Positions 1 to 9,181 of a DNA stretch of 64,000 nucleotides are shown here, in pieces (the stretch's first letter is position 1; every line of letters starts with the position of its first letter). This DNA is from a virus. The notes beneath the pieces are model-generated. The model did no database searches and was not told the DNA's origin. It was given only the letters and a program-made list of their open reading frames with translations. The position numbers and the translations under genes are program-made. The DNA is taken from IMG/VR virus record IMGVR_UViG_3300043399_000788, positions 1-64,000 of that record. One strand, given 5' to 3'.

Positions 1-70
1 TACCAGCAAGACCTTCAAGTAGGGCTTCCTTGGTTTCGTTCCAACGGCTCTCAATTAGGTTCTGAGTCAT
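1..70 (-). CDS. 23: Major capsid protein gp23, N-terminal fragment (partial)
   Basis: Only the first 23 codons lie in the window; the gene runs off the left edge. The peptide begins MTQNLIESRWNETKEALLEG, which resembles the short helical N-terminus of T4-like capsid proteins, the part removed by the prohead protease during maturation. An AAGGAAAG ribosome binding site lies a few bases upstream of the ATG. The position directly after scaffold gp22, in the order gp20-gp21-gp22-gp23, is the main reason for the call. The fragment is too short to prove identity alone. Confidence 0.72.
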   Translation of the reverse strand, partial: MTQNLIESRWNETKEALLEGLAG

Positions 71-87
71 TGTTTACTTTCCTTAAA

Positions 88-1179
88 TTACTTAAGTCCT
101 GCCAAACGTCTAATTTCAACGATATTAGTTTCTTCGTTGACTTGTGCTTTGGCATTACGATCACCTGTTACTTCTTTAACAGATTCATTGACGATCTTAC
201 GATCACTTCTTACACCAGTTCCGTTCATAACAGCTGGTAAGTACTTTTGAAAAGTAGCTTCTAGCTTGTTAGTTCCTACGGATTCAAGTAAGCTAGCCAT
301 TACAGCGGCTTTGTCAGCAGCTAGTGGCTTTAGCATTTCATCGAGTTTTTCTTTTCTTGTAATTGAATCTTTGATAATTGCAATTTCGCGGTCCTTAGAC
401 TCTGCTAAAGCAGTTGTAGTTTCAACTACTTTAGTTGCTTCCTCGAGCTTTGTTGCCATTGCAGCAACGTCATTCTTGAGTTTACGAATTTCAGCATGTT
501 CATTGAGATGTGTAGCTGAGAATTCGCTAGCAAATGCCTCGAACAGACGACGACCAAAATTGTTCTCGCGAGCAATCTTAATGTCTTCCTTGAGTTGAGT
601 CATTTCGGCTCTTACTGTTGTGGTAACAGCTTCCTGAACCATCTTTGAAGCGCGGCTTACGAATTGCTTCTGCAATCCTTCTAGCTTTGCCTTTGATTCA
701 GCAACCAGCTTAACTTTAGTGTTAATGAGGTCTTTCTTGTCCTCCGCAAATTCATGAAGTTCTTCGGCAAGTGCCTTAATAAGGAACTTTTCTAGCTTAG
801 CTAGACCTTCAGTCATCTTCTTGCGGTCTGCAACAAATTCACTGATTTCCTTCTTTAGGTTTTCACCTAGGAAGGCATCAAACTTGTTGGCCTTGTTCTT
901 CATTTCCATGACGAACTGGGCTCTATCTGCGACCAACTGGGCTCTTTCCTCTGAAAGCTTCTTAACTTCCTCAGAAAGAGTTTCTGTTACCATTTTATCA
1001 AGAGCTTCGACCATCACAGCCTTATCGTGCTCATAACGGTTAGCGAACTCACTACGTAGTTCACCTGCAATTTCTTGACGAGCCTCATTTAGTTTTGCGT
1101 CCCAGGCCTCTTGGATCTGGTTCTTAGACTCTTCATTCAATATGCCGCTATCGAGCAAGCCTTTGATAGCATCGAGCAT
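88..1179 (-). CDS. 22: Prohead core scaffolding protein gp22
   Basis: 363 residues, almost entirely charged and helical, rich in K, E and A, with long coiled-coil-like stretches and no membrane segment. This is the pattern of the T4 gp22 scaffold, which forms the prohead core and is degraded by gp21 after shell assembly. A segment near residues 207-228 (GRRLFEAFASEFSATHLNE) matches what I recall of gp22 relatives in marine T4-like phages. It is longer than T4 gp22 (269 residues). It sits between gp21 and gp23, the canonical place, and has an AGGAG site just upstream of the ATG. The C-terminal part is basic and poorly structured. Function is inferred from composition, position and this motif. 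Confidence 0.88.
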   Translation of the reverse strand: MLDAIKGLLDSGILNEESKNQIQEAWDAKLNEARQEIAGELRSEFANRYEHDKAVMVEALDKMVTETLSEEVKKLSEERAQLVADRAQFVMEMKNKANKFDAFLGENLKKEISEFVADRKKMTEGLAKLEKFLIKALAEELHEFAEDKKDLINTKVKLVAESKAKLEGLQKQFVSRASKMVQEAVTTTVRAEMTQLKEDIKIARENNFGRRLFEAFASEFSATHLNEHAEIRKLKNDVAAMATKLEEATKVVETTTALAESKDREIAIIKDSITRKEKLDEMLKPLAADKAAVMASLLESVGTNKLEATFQKYLPAVMNGTGVRSDRKIVNESVKEVTGDRNAKAQVNEETNIVEIRRLAGLK

Positions 1180-1192
1180 CTTATTCTCCTGA

Positions 1193-1819
1193 TTAGATTT
1201 TCAGTTCATTGATGAGACGTTTTACTGCCTCTGTTACGTGCTTACGCACGCTTGGATCTGTTTCCATTTCGCCAGCCATTTGTAAAATCTTATGGCCACC
1301 GTACATATTCATTAGTGATTCATAGACCGCTGTTGGATATGCATTTGGAGCAGAAGGTTGTGCAACAATATCAACAGTGACTATTTCAAAATCACTTACT
1401 GTACCGCTGCTTTCATTTACGTTGCCGCTACCGCGACTACTAACCCCAAGCTTAACACCAGCTTGCAACATTGCAGATACTAGATTACCCATTGGAGTTG
1501 GCAAAATCTTAAGTTTACCGCAACCCTTAGATCCATCCATCCACATATCTTCAATCATATGTGAAACACGGTCTAAGTTAATACGCAAGTTTGTTGGGTG
1601 ATCTACCTCACCCAACACACTATAACCTGACTTAAGTTGTTCTTTAATAGAGTTAACAGCGCGGCTAATCTCACTTACTGGATAGACACGCTGATTTTGA
1701 TTTTTGAGACCACCTTCAATGAAGATGCCCTTCATATAAAGGTTCTTACCATCTTCACTGGACTCAGTTACCATCTTTGCTTGATCGTAACTGAGATTTT
1801 CTATTAATAGTGGTTTCAT
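1193..1819 (-). CDS. 21: Prohead core protease gp21
   Basis: 208 residues, near the T4 gp21 length. The N-terminus (MKPLLIENLSYDQAKMVTES) closely follows the T4 gp21 pattern. His74 in the GEVDHP motif and the serines at about 127-128 in GVSSRG are the expected catalytic residues of this herpesvirus-assemblin-like serine protease family. The enzyme acts inside the prohead, cleaving the scaffold, core proteins and the capsid N-terminus. It lies between the acidic core protein and gp22 in the minus-strand head operon, with short intergenic gaps that suggest co-transcription. Confidence 0.93.
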   Translation of the reverse strand: MKPLLIENLSYDQAKMVTESSEDGKNLYMKGIFIEGGLKNQNQRVYPVSEISRAVNSIKEQLKSGYSVLGEVDHPTNLRINLDRVSHMIEDMWMDGSKGCGKLKILPTPMGNLVSAMLQAGVKLGVSSRGSGNVNESSGTVSDFEIVTVDIVAQPSAPNAYPTAVYESLMNMYGGHKILQMAGEMETDPSVRKHVTEAVKRLINELKI

Positions 1820-1831
1820 TTGTTTTACCTA

Positions 1832-2674
1832 TTAGCCCTTAGCGAGTGGGCTCTTGTCGTTTACGCCAGCTTCTTCTTTTGAAGGAGCCTTTGCTTTTGT
1901 CTTGTAAAAGTCGCTTGCGCCCTTGTTTCCACCAACTTGGTTTACGTTACGGCTTGCATACTCTACGTCCTTTGGTTTTGAAACAGACTTTGAAGAAGTT
2001 TCACCACCCTGCACTAGATTCTTTACAGTGCCGCCCATATCGTTCTTCATGTTGTCAACAATGCTCTTGCTGTTTACGCTTGGCTTGTCGCTTGAACCAG
2101 TTCCAACTGTCTGACCTTCAGTGTTTGATGGGGCCTTAACCTTCTCAACGTACTCACGTACCATACCTTCTTTTGGCATATCCATGTCGTCACTGCCCAT
2201 ATCCATTTCCATGTCGTCACCGCCCATGTCCATGTCACTGTGCTCTTCTTCGCCAGCTTCTTGGCTCATTAGAGAATCAAACTCAGCTTTTAGCTCGTCA
2301 AGTGCTGCTTCAAGATCAACTACACGATCTTCTAGCTCATCTTCGCCTTCTTCACCAGCTTCCATATCGCCTTCGTCATCCATGCCCATTTCATCACCTA
2401 GCTCGTCGCCAGCGTCATCCATGCTCATGCCTTCTTCATCAGCTTCAACGTCGTCGATCATATCATCTGACATGTCGCCACCAGCTTCATCAAATGAAGC
2501 TTCGTCTACTTTTTCTTCATCTTCGTTTTCTTCTTCGTGCTCATCTTCAGCGGCCATTTCGTTATAAATCTGGCGGCTTGTTTGAACTACGATATCATGG
2601 AGCAACTCACGAGCTGCTTCTTCTTCGTCATTAATAATGTGCTCGATAAGAGCTTCAAATTGAGTCTTAGCCAT
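1832..2674 (-). CDS. Acidic prohead core protein (gp67/gp68 position)
   Basis: 280 residues. Residues about 42-165 are extremely acidic and methionine-rich, with tandem stretches of D, E, M and G. They are followed by a polar S/K/N/G-rich C-terminal third. The first 40 residues form a helical head (MAKTQFEALIEHIINDEEEA). T4 encodes small acidic core proteins (gp67, gp68) between portal and protease; this protein occupies that place and would be an internal, protease-processed core component. Homology to either T4 protein is not visible by eye, so the call rests on position and composition. It is preceded by a 134-bp leader (2675-2807), the longest gap in the head operon, in which I see an AT-rich stretch but no clear consensus promoter. 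An AAGGAG site lies upstream of the ATG. Confidence 0.7.
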   Translation of the reverse strand: MAKTQFEALIEHIINDEEEAARELLHDIVVQTSRQIYNEMAAEDEHEEENEDEEKVDEASFDEAGGDMSDDMIDDVEADEEGMSMDDAGDELGDEMGMDDEGDMEAGEEGEDELEDRVVDLEAALDELKAEFDSLMSQEAGEEEHSDMDMGGDDMEMDMGSDDMDMPKEGMVREYVEKVKAPSNTEGQTVGTGSSDKPSVNSKSIVDNMKNDMGGTVKNLVQGGETSSKSVSKPKDVEYASRNVNQVGGNKGASDFYKTKAKAPSKEEAGVNDKSPLAKG

Positions 2675-2807
2675 GGCAAATATACTCCTTACCCATTGGA
2701 TCTGTAAGTATTTAATGGATAGAAAGAAATCTGCTATGAAATAGGTAATTTTTGACTATTTTTGAAATTCAAGCTACTTATTTGTGTTAAAAGTTAGAAA
2801 ACAGCTA

Positions 2808-3038
2808 CTACAATCCGCCCATTTCACCTGTTGGTACTGGAGGAGCATACATTTTACGAACAAATGCCATTTCCTGTTCGTGCTCTAAAGCACGCATGTC
2901 ATTCATCTTTCGTAAACGATTAATTTGATTCAATGTTAAACGAGTTTTACGATTATCTTCATACTTTAATGTAGAATTGTCTTTAGACAAGTCCTGCATT
3001 TCTTCTGGTTGTTTATTGAAAAGCTCGTTTAAAATCAT
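2808..3038 (-). CDS. Small conserved prohead-region protein
   Basis: 76 residues, charged, with a basic central block (RKTRLTLNQINRLRKM) and a Pro/Gly-rich tail. I chose the ATG at 3038 because a GGAG site sits six bases upstream; an in-frame TTG at 3050 would place that site inside the gene. Small proteins with the RKT-LTL-QINRLRK pattern follow the portal gene in marine T4-like phages as far as I recall. A prohead core or portal-assembly role is inferred from position; no enzymatic motif is present. Confidence 0.72.
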   Translation of the reverse strand: MILNELFNKQPEEMQDLSKDNSTLKYEDNRKTRLTLNQINRLRKMNDMRALEHEQEMAFVRKMYAPPVPTGEMGGL

Positions 3039-3064
3039 TGTAATCTCCAAGTGTATTTAACTTT

Positions 3065-4816
3065 TTATGTACCAGGAAGTCCAGCCCCAGTTGGAACAGT
3101 AGCAGCAGGTGTTCCCATACCAGCTTCTGCACCTGGTGTTGCACCAGCTGCTGCGCCCAATTCTCCTTCACCTGGAAGTCCAGGTTCTTCACTTGCTTCT
3201 AACCCTTCAATACCTTCAATATCTCCTGAAATATCCCCTGGAGTTATACCAACATTACGTAAGTCTGTTCCTTCAACATTTGGTGCGTTATCTGATCCAG
3301 ATTCTTCTTTCCAAAGTTTTTCGTTTTCTTTCATTTCAATCTCAGTAAGTCCTAGGTACTTCTTAAGAACGAAACGTTTGCTTAAGTATGGAACTTCTGC
3401 TAGCTGACCAAAGTTACTAATACGACTTGCATCAAGATCAATACTACGATAAGCAGCAAAGTTAAGTGGTTCGCTTAACTTTAATTCAAATAAGCTGTTA
3501 TCAACGTTAAATCCACGCCACTGTAAGAATAACTTAAATTCACGATCTAAGTTACCTGATATTAATGTTTGCAATCCTTTGCAGTAATTGTTGAATCTAT
3601 TTTCTTGAATAAGTGCTGTAGTAACTTTGCCGTCTGTGTAGGCCATAGTACCATCATCGGCACCAGTAGGCAAGTAACTACTAGGGATCCTAAGACCTCT
3701 AAGAAGCTTATTATTAAAATAACGTAAATCATCAATTTGTCCTAAGTTTTCACCACCTGGTAGTGTTTCAACTTTAGAACCACGACCTTCCGCAGTTTGA
3801 GGGAAGAAGTAATCTTCATTAATGCTTAGTGGGTTATAAGTAGCGTCCATAATATTTTGACCGCCACCAGTCATTGTTGGAATACGACGTTGATGTATCT
3901 CGTTTTTAACACGTTCAACGAACTGCATAGCTAAGTGACTTGGCATATTACCTGTATCAATGTAGAATACTCTACGTTCTGGTGCACGTTGAACACGATA
4001 AATTAAAATAGCATCTTCAAGTAATTCTTTTTGCTTGTATACTTTAAAAACGTTTTCAAGCACTGAAATACCAAATGGCCAATTAGAATCTAAGCCACTT
4101 GTTAAACTTAAATGTAAAACATGTTTGGCATCAATTGCACGCTCATTTTGTGCGTTACTAAAACGATTACCGCCAGTATATGGTTGTGTTGGTAATGTGT
4201 AACTACCAGTTGCTCCGCCTGATTGCGGGGCTCTAATATATACATCATTTGGTGTGTTAGTTGTAGCTGTTAAGTTCATAAAGTTAGGGCTTAAATCCTT
4301 AATGAAGTACATTTCAGGATTTTTTCCGTCACTTTCGTTTACTACAATTTTAGTAAGTTTAGACATATCAATCCAGTATAATTGAAATGTTTCTGGATCT
4401 CTAATGAATACTTGATCACCGTATTTTAATGTATTGCGTATCATTTTTGTGATACGTTTTTCCATTTCATTTAAGTTATACCAAGCTTTTAATTGCTCAG
4501 TTAAAATATCATTTTCAGTCTTTGTTGGTTTATCTTTATAATCAATAGTAAATGCAGTTTTTGTATCCTCAGATACTTGAGTACAAAAATCAGCAATAAT
4601 ATCTAATGCAGCATTAATTTCTGGATCTGCGTCCATATTTTCATATTGTGTATAACGTTCGATACGATTTGGATGTCCGGTATAAACATCGGGTAAAACG
4701 CTACCGTAATTCTTATATCCAAATTCTGGCATTACACCAGGGTTATTACTTCCGCCACCTAGCGGACTAAATCTTCCATCTAAATTAGGTGTTTTAAAGT
4801 GCTTCTTATAAGCCAT
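3065..4816 (-). CDS. 20: Portal vertex protein gp20
   Basis: 583 residues, similar to T4 gp20 (524) with an extra low-complexity C-terminus rich in G, A, P and E from about residue 515. The body has hallmark portal segments, including NMDADPEINAALDIIADFC near residues 59-77, an RVQRAPERRVFYID segment near 275-288, and TGADDGTMAYTDGKV near 380. Twelve copies would form the DNA entry ring at one capsid vertex and nucleate head assembly. The gene leads the head cassette and has its own late promoter motif in the 26-bp gap behind the tape-measure gene. Confidence 0.95.
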   Translation of the reverse strand: MAYKKHFKTPNLDGRFSPLGGGSNNPGVMPEFGYKNYGSVLPDVYTGHPNRIERYTQYENMDADPEINAALDIIADFCTQVSEDTKTAFTIDYKDKPTKTENDILTEQLKAWYNLNEMEKRITKMIRNTLKYGDQVFIRDPETFQLYWIDMSKLTKIVVNESDGKNPEMYFIKDLSPNFMNLTATTNTPNDVYIRAPQSGGATGSYTLPTQPYTGGNRFSNAQNERAIDAKHVLHLSLTSGLDSNWPFGISVLENVFKVYKQKELLEDAILIYRVQRAPERRVFYIDTGNMPSHLAMQFVERVKNEIHQRRIPTMTGGGQNIMDATYNPLSINEDYFFPQTAEGRGSKVETLPGGENLGQIDDLRYFNNKLLRGLRIPSSYLPTGADDGTMAYTDGKVTTALIQENRFNNYCKGLQTLISGNLDREFKLFLQWRGFNVDNSLFELKLSEPLNFAAYRSIDLDASRISNFGQLAEVPYLSKRFVLKKYLGLTEIEMKENEKLWKEESGSDNAPNVEGTDLRNVGITPGDISGDIEGIEGLEASEEPGLPGEGELGAAAGATPGAEAGMGTPAATVPTGAGLPGT

Positions 4817-4834
4817 TGCTGTTCCTCGATGTAG

Positions 4835-4842
4835 TATTTATT
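4835..4842 (-). promoter_or_regulatory. T4-type late promoter motif upstream of portal gene
   Basis: AATAAATA on the minus strand lies 18 bases before the portal ATG, wholly inside the 26-bp gap after the tape-measure stop codon. T4 late promoters consist of this single -10-like element, recognised by gp55. The spacing and location fit a separate late start for the head operon. Confidence 0.6.
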
Positions 4843-7281
4843 TTAAACAGCAAGCCTATTTGCTTGGCGTTGTTCATATACAAGTTTCTCAAAGTTTGAA
4901 CTTAAAGTTCCCATTTGTGTGTTAAGTGACAACAATAGTTGATTTGTTCCACTGCTTGATTCAATAAGTTTTTGTAAGTACTGCGAACTATTATCCTTAG
5001 ATATAGCACGTTCAATTCCTTTTGTATCTACTGGATCTGATAAACCATCAACAGCAGCTATTAATTGAGAATAGTCTACATTTAAGTTTACAGGAATATT
5101 TCTGCCGTCTGGTAAAGGAACTATTGCTTCAGTACCGTGCAGTAATTCCATATAACCCGATCTAGGTCCTGACACAATACCACCTTTAGCCCAACCCGAA
5201 CCCATTGGGTCAATATTACCTGAAGATGATCCAACTTCACCTTCAATTGCACCTTCGACACCGCCAATAATTGTTTCAAAAAGCCATTTGCCAATAGATG
5301 CACCGACTTTTGTTCCAGTTTGATCCCCCCAAGGGCTTTCTTCATAAAGGCCGTAAGCACCGCCGGCTAACCCGCCGGCGCCAGAACCAATGCTCCAACC
5401 AGCAGCAGCACCTGGTATAGCACCTACGCCACCTGCAAATAATCCTGCTATTCCACCTATTAATGCACCGATTGCCCCACCTGCTAATGAACCTGTACCA
5501 GCACTTGCTGCAACACCACCAACGCCACCTGCAACAGCACCAATATTTTCACCAACGGTCCCACCTACTTCTTGAGTAGTTGATTTTGTTGCATTTTCAC
5601 CAGTAATTTTTTCAACTGCACCAATAATTGAACTAGTCAATGCTTCAATTGATTCTCTAAAAGCACCAAGTATTGCTGTGCCACCTGGTCCACCTACTAA
5701 TTGAGTAAGTTCTAGATCCATGTTTTGCAAGGATTTTTTAAGTGATTGAGATAATTGATTTACGTTCGCCATTGCTTGTAACGCTGGATCAAGTAATTTG
5801 CCTGTCTCATCAGTTGCTCTAGCATCTTTTTGTGCTTTTAATGTTTTAGTAAATTCTTCATCACTCATAGCAATGCTGCCTTGAGTTTTCTTAATAACAC
5901 CGCCTAGATTTTCAAGTGCAACACCTAATGGACCTTCTTGAGCTTGTACATATTTACCATACTCTGCTAGTACTTTTTGATTTGATAAAATTTCTTGATC
6001 AAATTTACGCATAGTTGTAGCAGTTGCATCAACTGCATTTCCACTACGAACTGTACCTTGTTGCATGGCACTGATCATTTCAAGGAATGCTTTGTTTGCA
6101 CCAGAGTTTTGAGATAACCATACAGCAGTTTGTTGTGTAGTTGCTCTTCCATTTGCCAATAAATCATTAAAAGCATTTACACCTGCTTCACCAAATCTAT
6201 CTGATACAACACTAGTTGTTTCTTCAAACGTTTTATAAGCATCAGGAAACTTTTCACTTAAAGTCAACAATGCACTTTGTACTTGAGTATTAAGCGCTCG
6301 TTGTTCACCTTCTTTTTTCAATTCTTCAACTGACTTACCAGTTAAGTTAGCAAGTGTTTTTTGCTGTCCTGCTAGTTCAAGTGCAGCTTGTGCAGTTTCT
6401 TTCATGTTTAAATCAACTTTGGCACCCCTTAGTCCTGCTTGGAAATCTAAAAGATAATCAGGTAGTTCCTCAGCAGTAATACCAAGTGCAACAAATTGAT
6501 TTTCTAAATTTGATGTTTTAATAGTTTTACCTAATGCAGCAACTCTGTTAGTTCCATTAGTAACAGATCCACCAAAAGTTGCTAATGCTTCTCTATTACG
6601 TTGTACAAAATCTGCCATCTGACCCAATGTTAAATTCATTGAGTTAGCAGTGTCCATCAAATTCTCAAATCCTTCACTAGCAACCATACCAGTGTCAGTA
6701 ATTTTTTGATATGTGTTTAGAAAACCTTCTGCGGAACCTAGAGCAGTTCCTAGCATACCAGTAAGTGCAGGAGTAAGTTTGCCAAGTGTTTCTAGACCAA
6801 TGCCAGCAATCTCCAATGCTTTACCAAAGATACGCATCTTTCTTCCGCCAAAAGCGGTCAATGCATCCCCTGCTAAATCTGCACCAGACCCAACAGCTTC
6901 TAAACTTCCACCTGCAACAGCACCTGCTGCTTCAACTGCATCCCTGGCAGACATATTTGAATCAGTTAATCGTTTTAGTGAATTTCCAAATGATTCTGCT
7001 GCGCTTGCTGCTGCATTGCCAAGTCCTCGCATAGAAAACCCAGCTTTCTTTGTAGTTGATGCTAACTCATCAAAGTTTTTAACATTGTCACCAATACTGG
7101 TGTTCAAAATTTTAATTAACTGAGCTTGGCGATTTTGTTGTCCTGCTAAGTTTGCAGCAGCATTTTTGCCGACAGTTGCGCTTCCGCCAAGCGCATGTAA
7201 GATTTCTCTTAGTGTGCTTTCAGTTGCAGCGTTTACCGCGGTATACGTTGTACCGTTTATATCGAGAGTTACATCTGCCAT
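4843..7281 (-). CDS. Tail tape measure protein
   Basis: 812 residues. The N-terminal two thirds are helical and rich in A, L, Q and K. A hydrophobic Gly/Ala-rich region follows at about residues 570-655, with membrane-like small-residue repeats. The C-terminal segment GIVSGPRSGYMELLHGTEAI with PLPDGRNIPVNL is typical of tape-measure proteins. Such proteins set tail length and are released during DNA injection. T4 gp29 (590 residues) is the functional counterpart, but direct homology cannot be shown here. It lies immediately upstream of the portal gene, away from the plus-strand tail genes. A face-to-face pair of late promoter motifs lies in the divergent gap before its start. Confidence 0.85.
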   Translation of the reverse strand: MADVTLDINGTTYTAVNAATESTLREILHALGGSATVGKNAAANLAGQQNRQAQLIKILNTSIGDNVKNFDELASTTKKAGFSMRGLGNAAASAAESFGNSLKRLTDSNMSARDAVEAAGAVAGGSLEAVGSGADLAGDALTAFGGRKMRIFGKALEIAGIGLETLGKLTPALTGMLGTALGSAEGFLNTYQKITDTGMVASEGFENLMDTANSMNLTLGQMADFVQRNREALATFGGSVTNGTNRVAALGKTIKTSNLENQFVALGITAEELPDYLLDFQAGLRGAKVDLNMKETAQAALELAGQQKTLANLTGKSVEELKKEGEQRALNTQVQSALLTLSEKFPDAYKTFEETTSVVSDRFGEAGVNAFNDLLANGRATTQQTAVWLSQNSGANKAFLEMISAMQQGTVRSGNAVDATATTMRKFDQEILSNQKVLAEYGKYVQAQEGPLGVALENLGGVIKKTQGSIAMSDEEFTKTLKAQKDARATDETGKLLDPALQAMANVNQLSQSLKKSLQNMDLELTQLVGGPGGTAILGAFRESIEALTSSIIGAVEKITGENATKSTTQEVGGTVGENIGAVAGGVGGVAASAGTGSLAGGAIGALIGGIAGLFAGGVGAIPGAAAGWSIGSGAGGLAGGAYGLYEESPWGDQTGTKVGASIGKWLFETIIGGVEGAIEGEVGSSSGNIDPMGSGWAKGGIVSGPRSGYMELLHGTEAIVPLPDGRNIPVNLNVDYSQLIAAVDGLSDPVDTKGIERAISKDNSSQYLQKLIESSSGTNQLLLSLNTQMGTLSSNFEKLVYEQRQANRLAV

Positions 7282-7291
7282 TTTATGCTAT

Positions 7292-7299
7292 TATAAATA
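7292..7299 (+). promoter_or_regulatory. T4 late promoter (TATAAATA) for the zinc-ribbon baseplate operon
   Basis: An exact T4 consensus late element, TATAAATA, sits 33 bases before the ATG at 7333. It should drive the two baseplate genes and the amidinotransferase up to the terminator at 10266. Confidence 0.75.
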
Positions 7300-7314
7300 C
7301 CTTATGCCTTATTT

Positions 7315-7322
7315 TATTTATT
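7315..7322 (-). promoter_or_regulatory. Late promoter motif for the tape measure gene
   Basis: AATAAATA on the minus strand, 33 bases before the tape-measure ATG. It faces the plus-strand motif at 7292-7299 across 15 bases, so the two promoters overlap head-on. Confidence 0.6.
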
Positions 7323-7332
7323 GGAATTCAAA

Positions 7333-8175
7333 ATGACAGATGAAAACCCTCTGAGCAAATTCAAGAGAAAGTCGTTTGATATACTTAATTTACCATCAAA
7401 AGGTCTTTTTTGGAAAGAAGGATCACTAAATTATAGGCCAAATATGACCGTTTTGCCAATGACTGGCAGAGACGAAAGCTTATTACTAAGTGCAACTGGC
7501 GTGCTTTTAGGGAGCATAGTTGCTGAGATTGTGCAACGCTGTGTACCTGAAATTGTTGATCCTTGGGAAATGCCAAGAGTAGATTTAGACGCAGTTATGA
7601 TTTCTATTAGATGTGCAAGCTATGGTACTCATATGAAAGTAGCACATAAATGTCCTCATTGTGAAAAAGTACACAACTACACCGTTGATCTAACAACTGT
7701 AGCTAATAGTATTGAATTACCAAATTATGATAATCCTCTTATCTTAAATAACGGGCTTACTATTTGGTTTAAACCACTAACTCTAAAAGAGAGTAACGAT
7801 GTAATTTTAGATCAAAATAGAAAAACTGCTGTAATTCAAAAAATCACAAGAGAAAATATTAGCGAAGATGAAAAAGCAAAGCTAATCAAAGATAACTTGT
7901 GGCAACTTACTGCTGATACAGTAAAAGCATTGACACTAAACATTAGCAAAATAGTTGCAGATGTTGATATTGTAGACAATCCTGCTTACATTGAAAATTG
8001 GTTACTTGAAGCAGACCTTGATTCTTACACTGCTGTTCAAAATCAAGTGGAAAAGATTGTTGCAGAATACAAAATCCCTAAGATAAAAGCAGAATGTTTT
8101 GATTGTCATAAAGATTTTGAGATTGAAGTTGAATTTAACCCAGCTGATTTCTTAAGCAAAAGCAAAGATGACTAA
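7333..8175 (+). CDS. Baseplate hub protein, gp26-like, with zinc ribbon (paralogue A)
   Basis: 280 residues from the ATG at 7333; an in-frame TTG at 7321 exists but falls close to the promoter. The pattern SFDILNLPSKGLFWKEG, LPMTGRDE, IVQRCVPEIVDPWEMPRVDLDAV is typical of the T4 base-plate protein family that includes hub subunit gp26. Two CxxC pairs (Cys107/110 and Cys255/258) suggest a structural zinc site. The stop overlaps the next gene by 8 bases, and that gene encodes a diverged paralogue. A role in the central baseplate hub or its assembly is inferred from the family; the exact T4 counterpart is uncertain. Confidence 0.8.
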   Translation: MTDENPLSKFKRKSFDILNLPSKGLFWKEGSLNYRPNMTVLPMTGRDESLLLSATGVLLGSIVAEIVQRCVPEIVDPWEMPRVDLDAVMISIRCASYGTHMKVAHKCPHCEKVHNYTVDLTTVANSIELPNYDNPLILNNGLTIWFKPLTLKESNDVILDQNRKTAVIQKITRENISEDEKAKLIKDNLWQLTADTVKALTLNISKIVADVDIVDNPAYIENWLLEADLDSYTAVQNQVEKIVAEYKIPKIKAECFDCHKDFEIEVEFNPADFLSKSKDD

Positions 8176-9181
8176 TAGAAATCCAGAGCTTTACCTAAGT
8201 ATAGATACACAAAAATGGAATTTAGATGTTATTGCAGTTCCGCCTAACAGAGAAATTCCAGTGTATCCTATGACTTGGCAAGACGAACTGGAATTAAAAA
8301 ATGCTGATGGTTTAATGAACGGTGCAGCAATGGCAAACATTGTGCAAAAGCGTATCCCTGCAATACGAAACAGTTGGAACGTTCCTGAACATCAGTGGAA
8401 TCGATTAGTTGGGGCATTGCATTTAGCTACACACGGTGAAAATCTTGAGATGAGATACGAGTGTAAAAAATGCCGAAGTATAAATGATTTAATAGTAAAT
8501 GCATCTAAGTTGATAGATGACCACAACATGCCAGATTATTCTAGCGTAAACATTGATGGGCTCACAATAAACTTTTCACCGCTTAATTACTTAGATTTAG
8601 TTAACATGAGGAACAGAGATTTTAGAATGGTAAAGATGTTGCTCAATGTTAACTCATTAACTAAGTTTGATCCAAAACAAATTCAAAAAGAATTAAAGTC
8701 ATACAATGACAATGACAGCTTAATTAAAACCAAACGAATTAAAAGTATCGAATACGAAGACCAGTCCTACACTGACAAATTTTTAATTAAAGATTTTCTT
8801 GATAATGCAAACAGAGAAATACAAGAACTTGTTAGTAATAAAGTCGATGCTATTAACAACTCAACTAACCCAAATATTGAAATTGCAGAATGTCCAGAAT
8901 GTCAACACAAAAATTCAATCACTGTTAACTTAGATCCTAGTGAAGATTTTAGATTTAGAATAACACGCATGAATGATGAACAAATTATTGATACCATCAA
9001 AATGTTTGATAAACAAAGTGCAGCAATTCGTGAAGAAGCAATGCGTATGAGTTGGGCAATGCGTGGCGGTGCAAACTTTATTGATGTCCTTAATATGTCC
9101 CCGAATGAAAGAAAAGCTGTAAGCGAATTAATCAAATCAAATATGGAAACAACTAAAAAGTCAAGGTTGCCATTCTTCTAA
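8168..9181 (+). CDS. Baseplate hub protein, gp26-like, with zinc ribbon (paralogue B)
   Basis: 337 residues with the same layout as its neighbour: VYPMTWQDELELKNADGLMNG, IVQKRIPAIRNSWNVPEHQWNRLVG-type core, then a CxxC pair at Cys99/102 and another at Cys242/245. About 60 extra residues follow the second pair, including the segment DEQIIDTIKMFDKQ. The tandem arrangement and matched motif order point to an old duplication giving two subunits of the same hub. Start overlaps the upstream stop by 8 bases and the stop overlaps the next ATG, so translation is probably coupled. Confidence 0.78.
   Translation: MTNRNPELYLSIDTQKWNLDVIAVPPNREIPVYPMTWQDELELKNADGLMNGAAMANIVQKRIPAIRNSWNVPEHQWNRLVGALHLATHGENLEMRYECKKCRSINDLIVNASKLIDDHNMPDYSSVNIDGLTINFSPLNYLDLVNMRNRDFRMVKMLLNVNSLTKFDPKQIQKELKSYNDNDSLIKTKRIKSIEYEDQSYTDKFLIKDFLDNANREIQELVSNKVDAINNSTNPNIEIAECPECQHKNSITVNLDPSEDFRFRITRMNDEQIIDTIKMFDKQSAAIREEAMRMSWAMRGGANFIDVLNMSPNERKAVSELIKSNMETTKKSRLPFF

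Noticed and set aside
2121-2567. 148-codon plus-strand frame rich in serine
   Set aside because: It is the complement of the acidic Asp/Glu-rich core gene; codons for D and E on one strand read as serine and similar on the other. Classic shadow frame.
7321-7332. TTG start at 7321 for the zinc-ribbon baseplate gene
   Set aside because: It lies very close to the expected transcript start of the 7292 promoter; ATG 7333 is more usual.
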